Of a stretch of DNA of 64,000 nucleotides, positions 50,521-61,017 are shown piece after piece; position 1 is the stretch's first letter; every line of letters starts with the position of its first letter. The stretch comes from Chenopodium formosanum (taxonomy: Eukaryota; Streptophyta; Magnoliopsida; Caryophyllales; Amaranthaceae), in contig CM044879.1 in NCBI GenBank assembly GCA_024500155.1, positions 5,161,501-5,225,500 of the forward strand. Reading direction: 5' to 3'. The notes beneath the pieces are model-generated. The model was given only the letters and a program-made list of their open reading frames with translations, was not told where the DNA came from and did not search any database. A program made the position numbers and the translations under genes.

Positions 50521-50607
50521 CTTCCGTTACATATTATTTGTAACGATTAGACATTTTTCCTCTCTATTTTATGTCAAATCGTTGCAAATAATGTGTAACG
50601 GAGGTAG
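50521..50607. mobile_element. Short Stowaway-like MITE (87 bp)
   Basis: The left arm CTTCCGTTACATATTATTTG is mirrored by the right arm CAAATAATGTGTAACGGAGG; both continue with the inverted TAACGATT/AATCGTTG. TA flanks both sides. Confidence 0.8.
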
Positions 50608-50711
50608 TATTTACTACAAGTATTGATTTTTTTTTTAAAAAAAATTAATATTTTGCGTTGATCCATTAAATTAAAGGTTTAATTTGATGGTTGAAACTTA
50701 AAATTCATATA

Positions 50712-51035
50712 CTCCCTCCGTGTTTTTTTAAGTGATACATTTTTCATTTTCGGCCGTATTTTTTTAAGTGATACATTTCCTTTTTTGGCAAAACAATACA
50801 TTAAAATATTATATCTCTCTCCTCTCATGGTCCCCACTCAAACCCACTACTACTTTTTTATTATATCTTTCTCTCACATATATTACTTTTCAATAAACTA
50901 TTAACCTCATTATCTTTCTTTAACAATTTTTTAATACTCCACTACCCCACTTACCTCTTATTTTATTTAAGTCAATTAAATTGCCTAAAACTATGTGCCA
51001 GTCAATATGTATCACTTAGAAAAACACGGAGGGAG
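50712..51035. mobile_element. Stowaway-like MITE
   Basis: TIRs CTCCCTCCGTGTTTTTTTAA and (reversed right) CTCCCTCCGTGTTTTTCTAA, both continuing GTGATACAT, with TA flanks at 50710-50711 and 51036-51037. The GTGATACATTT motif is repeated inside the left arm. Confidence 0.88.
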
Positions 51036-51071
51036 TACCCAAAGACCTTTCTATCACATTGAATATTGATA

Positions 51072-51551
51072 CTCCATCCGTCCCTTTATTACAATCCTGA
51101 TTTCTTTTTTGGGTATTCCAAAATTATATTCCTCCTTTTCTTTTTTAGTAAGTATTTTTTTTCCAATTATCCCAAATTATGTTTCTTTTTCTGTTTTGTA
51201 ATTAATGCTCACTCTTACTTTCCTATTATCACTTTTATTTTCTCACTCCTCCTTAAGAATCCTTATGCCTAAATTTAGATGAATATGATTAGTTCTTAAT
51301 TTTCTAATAGGAGCATTGGTCCTTTTATTTTTGCAAAGGATTAATCACATGACATCATTAAATATTAATCTGTTTTTTTTTTTTTTTTTGACAAATATTA
51401 ATCAACCTTTGTTTTACTCAAAGATATCATTTAATGTTATGTACTCCGTATGTCCCATTGTGTTTTGTTTTTTTTGTTATTTGTTTTATTTTTAGTTCCT
51501 TAATTCCCGTGTAATTTTACAAATAGGAATGTAAAAAAGGGACGGATGGAA
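51072..51551. mobile_element. Stowaway-like MITE
   Basis: The left end CTCCATCCGTCCCTTTATTA and the reversed right end TTCCATCCGTCCCTTTTTTA are inverted, with TA flanks. About 480 bp, longer than its neighbours, with T-rich interior and no coding capacity. Confidence 0.78.
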
Positions 51552-51831
51552 TATTATATTAATAGATCAATTTAACCTAAAGATTAAATTGATTGATGGT
51601 TAAAACTCATAATTTGCTTGTATATATACTTTATCATTTTGTTTGACGTAAGTAATGGATATTTCTTGTGGTAAAGGGTCCATTTAGGAATTATTTATTA
51701 TGATTATTTAGTGACCTATTTTGAATAATTTATTTGCCTACATGATATTTTGACTAATAACAATTTATTTTATATTTTATTATTTGTTTTATTAATAAGT
51801 ATACTTATAAAAAATTGACATTTAAAATCTA

Positions 51832-52367
51832 CTAGGCCAGCTAACGCGCGCGATGCGCGCATCATAGCTAGCCATAGAAGGTTTTTTTGGTTTGGCTTTT
51901 AAATCACAAAATTAGTTAAATTAACAATAAGAGAAATTTTTCCTAAAAAAAAAACAATAAGAGAAAAATATGTAATCAACTATATTTAGGTGGTATAAAT
52001 GTTCAAGACAACTAACATTTATGAAAGAATAAAAGTACATAAATATTTTAGAGGGTATAGTTGTCTAAACACTATTCATTAAAATAGCATCTACATATTA
52101 ATGAGGGTATGTATGTAAATACACATTTTGAAGGGTATAATTGGTATTACACTATTCATAAGAGTATGTTTTTACTTTTAAGACAACTAACATTTATGAA
52201 AGCATAAAAGTACATAAATATTTTAGAGGGTATAGTTGTCTAAACACTATTCATTAAAATAGCATCTACATATTAATGAGGGTATGTATGTAAATACACA
52301 TTTTGAAGCGTATAATTGACATTACACTATTCATAAGAGTATGTTTCTACTTTTTATAAGGTAGGGA
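51832..52367 (-). mobile_element. Candidate non-autonomous Helitron
   Basis: On the minus strand the element begins TCCCTACCTTATAAAAAG and ends CTAG, between host A and T (5' A at 52368, 3' T at 51831). Ten bases before CTAG is a hairpin GCGCGC-ATC-GCGCGC (about 51846-51860). TC start, CTRR end, a 3' hairpin about 10 bp away and A/T insertion without duplication are the Helitron hallmarks. The interior has no Rep/helicase and is mostly a 175-bp tandem duplication. Confidence 0.72.
52006..52355. repeat. 175-bp tandem duplication inside the Helitron candidate
   Basis: Copies start at 52006 and 52181 with AGACAACTAACATTTATGAA and run nearly identically through GAGGGTATAGTTGTCTAAAC to the TCATAAGAGTATGTTT motif. 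Only a few substitutions are seen. Confidence 0.93.
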
Positions 52368-52770
52368 TATATTGAAACAATTTCTATGATTACATTTACT
52401 TTTATGTGTAAACCTTTAATTTATATAAATATAACTACATTGTAAACTTAAAAATTAAACAAGATGTGTCAACAATATTTGAGCCTCCATATGTCCATAT
52501 TTTCCTTCTCTATCCTCCATTTGTCTTGACCTTCTTGGAACTTGAAGGGTAGCTGACTAGATGAGTACGTGCATCTTTATTGATTCTTTCACTTTAAAAA
52601 TGAGCTTAAAATATTGAAATTGGTATCTATTTTCTCTATCTTCTGTTGTTTGCTCTATTAAAACGATCAATTTTTAAACTTTTAATTAATATGATATGAT
52701 GAAAAAGAAAAGTGGTGGGATAATTATAGTGGTGGTAAACGTAAAGATAGACCCTTGCAACCAAAAGTTA

Positions 52771-52965
52771 GGGCCTGTTCTCTTACGTTGAAATTCAATT
52801 CAATTCAATTCACTTCAGTTCAGTTAAGTTTAGTTCCTAATTTCAGTTTAGCTTCTAATTTCCTTCTCTAATACAATATTCATTTCAGTTCAGTTCAGTT
52901 CAGCTCAGCTCAGCTCAATTCAGTTCAGTTCAGTTCAGCTGAGTTCAGTCAATGAGAACAGGCCC
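52771..52965. mobile_element. CAGTT-array MITE
   Basis: TIRs GGGCCTGTTCTC and GAGAACAGGCCC; left flank TTA, right flank TAA. Pentamer arrays with the TTCCTTCTC core present. Confidence 0.9.
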
Positions 52966-53159
52966 TAAAGGAGTAGTATCGAGCAAACTCAAAAGCATAA
53001 ATTAAAAATAAAAACGGAGCAAATATTAAGGGATTAAGAAAGTATATATAATTGGTTTTTTTTTTTTATTTTATTTTTTTATTATTATTTTTTAAAAATA
53101 AAACTACTGATTTGATGTAAATATACAAAAAAAAAAGTACTGAGTATAAGAGTCATTTA

Positions 53160-53350
53160 GAGCCTATTATCTTTAGCTTATTTTCAGTTCAGTTAAGCTC
53201 CAATAAGTTCAGTTCACTTCAGTTCTTATCTTAATTTCATTCTCTTATAAAATATTCAGTTCAACTCTAATAAGTTCAGTCAATTTATTTCAATTCAGTT
53301 CATCTCTAATAAGTTCAGTTTAGCTCAATTTAATCAATCAAAATAGGCCC
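53160..53350. mobile_element. CAGTT-array MITE, diverged copy
   Basis: Ends GAGCCTATTAT (left) and AAATAGGCCC (right) with TTA at both flanks (53157-53159, 53351-53353). The interior has degenerate TTCAGTT pentamers and CATTCTCTTATAAAATATTC. More diverged from the others, so likely an older insertion. Confidence 0.75.
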
Positions 53351-54182
53351 TTAATTTGAGTTTGAATTCAATTTAAGACATTTGAGTTACAAGTCATTTA
53401 GCGTAAATTCAATGATGTTGAAACTACTTCAACCAGTATGTTCGTATTCAAACTCATTTCATAATCTATTCGTCTCACTTTATTTGGATAAGTTGTTCAA
53501 TTATACACATCTAAGAAGGTTTTATTTCTGATAAAATAAAAAAATTAAAGATTATAATAATGGTGATGGATAGGGACACCCTAAAATAAGTAAATACAAG
53601 TAGCATTTCCAGAGCTAGCTATGAAGCTGAGCTGAGATGAGACCACTCTCACTTCTCTTTAATTAAGTAATTTATTTTGTACATTTTCTCTCTCCTCTGC
53701 TACTGCACTCTTACTCTTTTGATTTGAGTTGGCCATAATTTACAGTATTATTTTCAGGTAAAAAATGTACTAGAAACTGAGATTCTCTTCTTAAATCCCA
53801 TCAATTTTTTTGCTTTTTTTGGGTTTCATTGGATCTAATTTAACCTCCCTTCTTTAAATTTAATTATTTTAGTGTTAAATTATTAAATTAAATTTGGTTT
53901 AAGTTTTTGTCTTTTTGCTCTGACTTTTGCTCTGAAAACTCTATCTTCTTCTTTGCAGGAATCAGGATTGATCAGGCAGCTTCTACTTCTCTTGAAATCC
54001 GTGATTTTTTTGGCGCTATTCATTTACTTGATTGCCACGTATATCATCCTCGGAATTTCACATTTTTACTCTAAATTAATTGGAAATTTAAGTGGTATGT
54101 TTCAGATCTTTTGAGGTTTTTATTTCTTCTTTAAGCCTTAGATAAACTCCTGAATTTGGAGCTGTGGTTCGAGTATATATTA

Positions 54183-54364
54183 GGGCTTGTTCTCTTACGT
54201 TGAAATTCAGTTCAGTTCAGTTCAGTTCAGCCGAGTTCAGTTCAGTTCAGTTCAGTTCAGCTCCTAATTTCCTTCTCTTATAAAATATTCATTTCAATTC
54301 AGTTCAGTTCAGCTGAGTTCAGTTCAGTTCAGTTCAACTGAGTTCAGTCAATGAGAACAGACCC
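54183..54364. mobile_element. CAGTT-array MITE
   Basis: Ends GGGCTTGTTCTC and GAGAACAGACCC, perfect TTA duplication (54180-54182, 54365-54367), pentamer arrays and the TTCCTTCTCTTATAAAAT core. Confidence 0.92.
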
Positions 54365-55644
54365 TTAGTTGTATGTTTTAATTAGAACATTTTTTTTATT
54401 ATTAAATTAACGTGTGTATTTGATACTCTAATTAGACACTATGTAAACAAATACTCGTAAATTTTCTTTGATAACGTGTGTAATCGATACACACAATCGA
54501 TACACACACTAAATAGACACCATGTAAACAAATACTCGTGAAATTTTCTTTGATTACATAGCATCTAATGTGTCATAGATATAATATGACCCGCGAACCA
54601 CATATTTTCTTTATTAAAAATTCAACATTAAAATCAAAACATGTTGACTTGAACTATGAAAGATGCATACTCCATATACAGTCCACATTACATACGAAAC
54701 TTAAAAAAGAAAATACAGGTAATAAATAAATTACTGAACAACTAATATTCAGATTGTATTATGACTTAACATTAATAATACTGTTGTTATAAAGGGGGAA
54801 AAATCTTCTTTAACAGTCACCTAAATACATAGGTAGCCCAATTTTATTGTTCCTTTTTTTGGAAGTTCACTTTGCATTAACTTCCCTAGGTTTTTGTTTG
54901 GAAGCATTTGCCAGCTAAAAGCCAACGGAAGATTCCTGGTTTTATTCCCTTTCACCAAAACAACCAATTATGACTACCTAGATTTCAATCAATTTTGCTC
55001 ATAAACTTAATGTGATTTATGGAGTTACTTAATTTTCTAACAAACCCATTTCATTTTTCCTTGCATCAACCACAAATAACTTAAATAAAAATGTGTAAAT
55101 ATAATGAGTATGTATAGTTTTTTATTTTAAATGAATCAAATATGATGGATATCATGTTATACGTGATATTGATCATTCACTTACACTGTTTTAAAAAAGA
55201 AGAAGAAAAAAAAAATTTACACCATGTATCACACGCTATTTTGTAGTTATATAGAGTAACTAATACGAAGTAGTACATACTTATGGTTGGATAATGTGAT
55301 CTAACAAACCTAAAAAGGTATTTCCCTTAAAGATATACGTGACCACTTTATAAGCATAAAAGTTCACTAAATTCTTCAAATTAAGTTGTTAATTTAAAAT
55401 TAATTTAATCAATATTTTCGTATATACCTCCGTAGTGTTTATTATATACAATAAAGTGAATTATTATATGCAATAAAGTGAGTGAGTTCCCACCCATTTT
55501 AACTTTAATAAACCCACTTTATAAATCATCACAAGAAAAATACTTGCAACATAGAAGTTGTACTTGTAAGTTGTAACCCTTAACCCAAAAAAAAAAAAAA
55601 AAAAAAGAAATTTTTTTTTTAAAAAAAAAAGTTATTTTCTTTCC

Positions 55645-55651
55645 TATATAG
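55645..55651 (+). promoter_or_regulatory. TATA box of the S40-type gene
   Basis: TATATAG, within CCTATATAGAGAG, lies about 172 bp upstream of the ATG at 55823. A pyrimidine-rich leader follows. Confidence 0.55.
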
Positions 55652-55822
55652 AGAGTGTATGAACTCTCATTTCCCATTAAACTTTACTTTCTGTTGCTCC
55701 TTTTTCAGTTTTTCCTCACACCCATTTCACCATTTTTAATTTCCTTCAAATTAATTTAGTTTAAATTATTTCTATTTATATTTTCACAGATTTAAATTCC
55801 AAAAAAAAAAAAAAAATTGGTC

Positions 55823-56425
55823 ATGGCAGGGAGGAATGGCAGAAAATTTGTTAAAGATGAAGACTTTGAAGAAGGAGAAGTATGGAATATTCTAGAAAGC
55901 AGAGAAAATTCAAGTCCAAAACTCAGAAAATCATTGAAAAATTCATCTTCTGCAACAAAAAAATTCACTGCTACTGCAAGAATGATACCCAAATCATCAT
56001 CATCAGCATCATCATCATGTGAGAAGATGTCATCAGCACCATTGGAAATTCCTGATTGGTCAAAAATTTATGGTATGACATCAAAAAAGAACAAGAATGG
56101 TGGTTCTGCATCATCATGGGTTGATTATAATGCTGTTAATCATCAAGGGTATTATGGTAATTGTCATGGTAATGGTCATGGTTATGGTTATGATGATGGT
56201 CATGTGAATGATGATGGTGATGGGTATGTGTATGGTAATGATGATGATGATGGTGATGGTGAAGATGATGACATGGTTCCACCACATGAGTATTTAGCAA
56301 AGAAGTTAGCAAGAAGTCAGATTTCATCTTTCTCTGTTTATGAAGGTATTGGAAGGACTCTTAAAGGAAGAGACCTTAGTAAAGTAAGAAATGCTATTTT
56401 GACTAAAACTGGTTTTTTAGAGTAA
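55823..56425 (+). CDS. S40/DUF584 senescence-regulator family protein
   Basis: Intronless, 200 aa, starting MAGRNGRKF. The N-terminal acidic motif DEDFEEGEVWNIL, the middle IPDWSKIYG and the C-terminal block VPPHEYLAKKLARSQ, then SFSVYEGIGRTLKGRDLSKVRNAIL, are the conserved parts of the plant S40 family (DUF584). Members are linked to leaf senescence and stress responses and several are nuclear; the biochemical role is unknown. Between the motifs (about residues 105-150) is a Gly/His/Tyr/Asp-rich repeat run encoded by GGTCATGG and GATGATGG repeats, probably variable in length. A GTC codon in front of the ATG extends the frame but is not a start. A TATA box lies about 172 bp upstream. Confidence 0.92.
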   Translation: MAGRNGRKFVKDEDFEEGEVWNILESRENSSPKLRKSLKNSSSATKKFTATARMIPKSSSSASSSCEKMSSAPLEIPDWSKIYGMTSKKNKNGGSASSWVDYNAVNHQGYYGNCHGNGHGYGYDDGHVNDDGDGYVYGNDDDDGDGEDDDMVPPHEYLAKKLARSQISSFSVYEGIGRTLKGRDLSKVRNAILTKTGFLE

Positions 56426-58156
56426 AATTTTTAATTATATTTTCATGGGTTAGTTTAATTTTTATGGGTTAGTTTATATTAATTTTATTATATTAGTTAT
56501 TATTATTATTATTATTATGTGGTGTGTGCATGGACTACCATGCAATGGCATCAAGGAATCATAGGTTAAAAAAAAAGATTAAATTAGGATATAATTAAGA
56601 GTTAATTAGTGCATTATCCAAGGAAGACATCATCAATTTTGTATAATTGGGGATGATGAAATCAACATCAGCATGGGTTCATCATGAACATGGATGTCAT
56701 CTATCTGTTACATAAGGGGTCCCATGTAAGTTGTTTTCAATTTTTTAGTCCTTAAGTATGGTTGATTAGCTTGATTAAGTATGGTTAATTAGTGCTTTTT
56801 TTTGTTTAGTTGGTGAGTTTCATTTATCAGAGGAACTGCCTAATTTTGTGAAATTGTGTTTGGCAGTCCTCTGAAATTTTGTTAGGAGGAAGTTGAATGT
56901 TTAATTATATAATATGAGAGAGATTTTAATGTGACTAGTTTGTTGTTGTTTCTAATCTTTTTATGTTCTTGTTTTATGTATCTTTTGCTCTAGCCTGTAT
57001 CTTTGTTGTCCCACTACACAGTTGGTTTAAGGCCTTTAAGGCTTTAGGGCCATACAGGTGCATTTTACATTTTTCGAACTTCTCATGAATGAAACACTTG
57101 GCAATGGACTAATGACCAAACGACGTACTACCTCCTCCGTTACAATAATATACAAAAGTTGCACATAATGGATAAAACAGGTAGTATATATTACACGGTT
57201 CCTTTTGATCAGATTTAACTCGAACCAAATGAGTTGTGTCAAGTTATATTTGAAACGCAGGCACAAGTTTGCTATCAAATAATTACATTTAAAAAGTTTA
57301 ATTAAATACTCATCGCATAAATCATCTATTGACATTAATTTTTGAGTCGGATTGGTTCATGCCAATATCGATTCTAGTCTAGATGTCATACTTTATTTTT
57401 GTTAGCTTGAGCTAAAAATAGTTTCTAACGACCCTTGGCTAAGATAAAGTATTTAAGGTATCTTGAATTGATGATGGTAGCCCAATTTGGATAACCTACC
57501 ATTTCTTTCGATTAATTATGAATTTAGGAGTATAGAATTCAGGATATCGAGTTTAATGGGTGACAGATGTTTTCATTCCACTCAAAAAGAAAATGTCGAT
57601 TCAAATTCAAAATTAGATGAAAAGCTATTGGATGTTGGTTCTTAAAGCAGGAAACAATTGTAGGGTTTTGGTTACTGTGATAATAAAGCTTTGAAGTTTT
57701 CTTTTGATATTTGTTGTACTTTAGTACAAAAATAGTAACATAGTCCATACCATGCATGATGCGCATTCTAAAGTTCAAGATAACCAACACTAGGATAATC
57801 TATGTGTAGTTGGTGTAGACAAGAACAATGACGGAAGATTAGGGTTCAAATCTACATCCAAGAATAAATACTCCATATATATGAAAGTTATGTGTACTAA
57901 AGGAACCTTTGAACAAATAAAGTATACCCAATCCTAAAGAAAATATTGCCTTAACTATTCTCCCTCATTTTTATGTTGTGATTCTTGTCCAAATTGAACA
58001 TGTGCATAATGTGTATAGGCACCGACAAACATCTCAATCAACCAATTGAGAATTTGTTTTCTTTCCCCAATTGATTTCAAACTTTTTTTGACTATATAAT
58101 TTCAGAGTCTCCAATCTCATAAACTACTACGGAGTAATTCTATAAGTTTTAAGGTA

Positions 58157-58446
58157 TGAAAGTTCCTAACAAGAGCTTTAATTACTTGCTGATGGTTGAG
58201 GCCCAGGAATATGTTTTATACTCTATCACGCCCCCTCACACGAGAGCCCGTTGGGCTAGAAGTGTGGATGCAGCATGTGCCCTCCTCATACCCTGCGCTT
58301 AATATTCCACTTGAAAGTGGGGGGTGGATGAGATTCGAACCCGTGACCTTTGTGTCACGATGGCTCTGATACCATGTTAAAGGACCAATTCAACCAAAAG
58401 CTTAAGCTGATGGTTGAGGCCCAAGAATATGTTTTATACTCTATCA
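58157..58446 (-). mobile_element. TRIM-like miniature LTR retrotransposon
   Basis: Right LTR 58375-58446 (72 bp, TGATAGAG...TTTAACA on the minus strand). Directly inside lies TGGTATCAGAGCC (58362-58374), the primer site for initiator Met tRNA. The left copy shares GCTGATGGTTGAGGCCCA and AATATGTTTTATACTCTATCA, ending at 58228, with a purine tract GTGAGGGGGCG next to it on the minus strand. The internal part is only about 146 bp and non-coding. Short LTRs, PBS and PPT without genes define TRIM elements. The outer end of the left LTR is degraded, so its boundary is approximate. Confidence 0.78.
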
Positions 58447-59677
58447 CTTTCTTTCTTCATTTCAAACTAACTTGAATGTACTTATACTAATACATGGGAT
58501 TTATGTGTTAAACGTAGAATATATTTGATAATATTGTTATACAAAGTACTTTGTTTGTATTATGAAATTCGTACAATCTTTCCCATCGAAAGTGATACGA
58601 AGTATATGGTTATATGCTACACTGTAAAACACTGTAACAACTCTAAGTAATAAGCCTATGATGTATGGTAAATTGGTAATGTGCTACTCGTATAGAATAT
58701 ACTATTTGAAACGCATCAAAAGGAGCCCAAAATAGGAAACGAGTATTGGATCATCTAGCATAGCTCATCTAAACACGGGGCCTTTTATCACTTTTGAAAC
58801 CCAAAACATATGGTGCAACTCTACTACTCTACACAAGCGTGGCCCCGTGGCCTTATGGCTGGTAGCCGCATATTATCGTACTTGTAAAGTTGTAACGCGT
58901 AAGTACGGATAAAAATCATAATATGAAACATAATATAATCATGATGACTCATGTGAATGGATCTTGCTAACGAACGTTCTGAGGGCCGGGATGCTAGATA
59001 AGCATTTAAAATATTTTCTAAAGTATATTAATTAAGGAATGTATGTTAAAATCATACGTCGATTAGTGTAATTAGTATTCATTTTAATTCAATATTTTTA
59101 TTTTTAGTTATCTTATCCAACACCCCAGACATCCCTAAGGCATTCGTTAGTTTAAAACGTTATAAATTGAAAATATGCAATGATATTGCAATAAAAAAAA
59201 AATAAATAAAAGAAGAGATAAAGTAGATAGGTGAGGCAAGACATGAATTAGATGATTTTGAGCACATAATAGGCCTTACGAGGCCCTATGAGAGCTCGGG
59301 AAGCACCTCGATGTTTAAACCTTAAGAACATTCATCATATGCTAACTTTAAAGGCTATAAAACGTGAAATCAATCATTTTTGGAGATATCATAATTTAGG
59401 TCAAAAACTCAAGTTATGTTAGGCGAAGCATTTTTGATTCTTTGGGTCATATAATATTGTTTGGAATCATATATGATCATATCAGTCTCACGAAGTTCCA
59501 TGGTGGCATAGAATTGTTGAAAAAAAGTGTGTATAACCAACTAAATTGATAATAAAGAGGCATAGTGGATGATTTCAATCACCTAAATAGTTAAAAAGAA
59601 ATACCTCATCATTTTTTCACACTTGAAAAGATTGAAAATGTCCAAAATTAAATGTTATAATCTACATTTTTGGACTC

Positions 59678-59709
<32 letters not shown>

Positions 59710-60230
59710 TTTTTTTGAGAAAATACGTTTTTGGACTCTTAAAAGCACTCATAAATTTAGTTACAATAAGTTTAAACTATATAAGTTGAGGATGTAAAGA
59801 TGTTGGAAGCTCGTGTAATGATGTAAAGATGTTGGAAAAAAACAACTTTCAAACTAGCTTGGGAGGCATTTGGTTCACGTAATAACATGAGTTTGGAATA
59901 AAGAATAAAGCTAAGTTGGTATGAGGTTAAAACTTGATTATTAATACCTTGTGTTTGGTTATTAATTTATTATCTACAAATGAGACCCATTTGTTAGAAA
60001 AAATAAGAAATTACATGTTGAAACCCATTGTAGCCCACTTATGAGTGTCTCACATTGGAGAAAGAGAAGAGATGGTTTCACTTTATAAGGTAGAGGAGTA
60101 CCTCCTACTATTGCCAATTGATTTTAGTATGAAAGCTCCAAAGCCTTGTTTGTGGACCTAACTCTCCTCCTCCTTGTTCGGGTTGCCCAGGCCCATTTCA
60201 TGTTTGTTTCGAAATTTAACATTACACTTA

Positions 60231-60387
60231 GGGTCTGTTCACATTTATTTAATTTCAGTTCATTTCAGTTCAATTTAGCTCTAATTAGTTCAGCTCCAAT
60301 TAGTTCAGTTCAATTCAGTCTGGCTCCTAATTTCCTTCTCTCATAAAATATTCAGTTCAGTTCAGCTCACTTAATGTGAACAGGTCC
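60231..60387. mobile_element. CAGTT-array MITE
   Basis: Ends GGGTCTGTTCACAT and ATGTGAACAGGTCC, perfect TTA duplication (60228-60230, 60388-60390), with TTCAGTTC pentamers and TTCCTTCTCTCATAAAAT inside. It lies about 500 bp upstream of the galactosyltransferase start. Confidence 0.88.
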
Positions 60388-60861
60388 TTAATTTAAAAAC
60401 CCCAGTTAGCCAAACTCGAGCCAAACTTGACAACTAGACCTAATTACTTAGGTATAGATCTCAAAACCTTATGAATTTGGTTCCAAGTGACCAACCCATT
60501 TGGTATTTGAAGGATATAATCATATAATACTGTTAAGACGTCATGTGGTTGGTGTTGTTGGTAGGGTATCCATTAATTCTTGATCTTGGATCTTAATCTC
60601 CCAATAATTGTCTTGTTGGGAAAACAAATGAAAATCCACAAGTAGAAAATACAAGTGTTAATTAAATACTCAAATATAACTCGTTTTCTTATAATCTAAT
60701 AGTATTATCTCGTATGAATTGGAGAGAGAAATTTTAAAAAACACCACCAGACCAGATCATCATCAATTTGGTTTTTGACTTGAGAAATAAGTACCAAATT
60801 ACTTGCAGTGTCATAATTTCACTAAAATAAAGTTGCAATCTTTTTTCTTTCTTCTTTGTAA

Positions 60862-60909
60862 ATGAGCTTTGTGAAGAAAACCCAGAACAAAAATGTCGGT
60901 GAAAAATAG
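60862..60909 (+). other. Upstream ORF overlapping the galactosyltransferase start
   Basis: An ATG at 60862 opens a 15-codon frame (MSFVKKTQ...) ending in TAG at 60907-60909, in a different frame and overlapping the main ATG at 60893. If included in the transcript it would lower translation of the main frame. The transcription start is unknown, so this is conditional. Confidence 0.4.
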
Positions 60910-61017
60910 AGCTGGATTGGGAGGAAATGAATCTTCTTCAAGAAATTTTTTACCACGGAATTTTGTTATCTTGCTATGTATTGGTAGCTTTTGTGCTGGA
61001 ATGTTCTTCACAGAAAG
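60893..61017 (+). CDS. Beta-1,3-galactosyltransferase family protein, first exon only
   Basis: ATG at 60893 begins MSVKNRAGLGGN, then a single membrane anchor NFVILLCIGSFCAGMFFTER; the exon ends at 61017 in phase 2 before a GTAACT donor. This short cytosolic tail plus CxGxFxxGxxFT anchor ending just before the first intron is the N-terminus (DUF4094 region) of plant B3GALT type II Golgi enzymes, which add galactose in beta-1,3 linkage to glycans or glycoproteins. The following exons, expected to begin with a MW-type residue pair, were not found in the remaining 3 kb, so either intron 1 is long or the gene is broken. Identification rests on 41 residues. Confidence 0.72.

Larger units (their letters stand above)
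56426..60892. other. Intergenic DNA between S40-type gene and galactosyltransferase
   Basis: No supported gene. Contains the S40 3' region, a TRIM-like element (about 58157-58446), short CTCCTCCGTTACA-type MITE ends at about 57130-57185, a stretch (about 59440-59670) similar to 62296-62530, an ATT repeat near 59690 and a CAGTT MITE at 60231-60387. Confidence 0.55.

Noticed and set aside
53963..53985. Sequence GATCAGGCAGCTTC resembling the complement of miR167
   Set aside because: It lacks several bases of the miR167 or miR167* sequence and no facing arm able to form a precursor hairpin was seen.
58320..58375. tRNA-like sequence with GATTCGAACCC
   Set aside because: No cloverleaf could be drawn; the adjacent TGGTATCAGAGCC is a primer-binding site, so the segment is better explained as the inside of a TRIM element.
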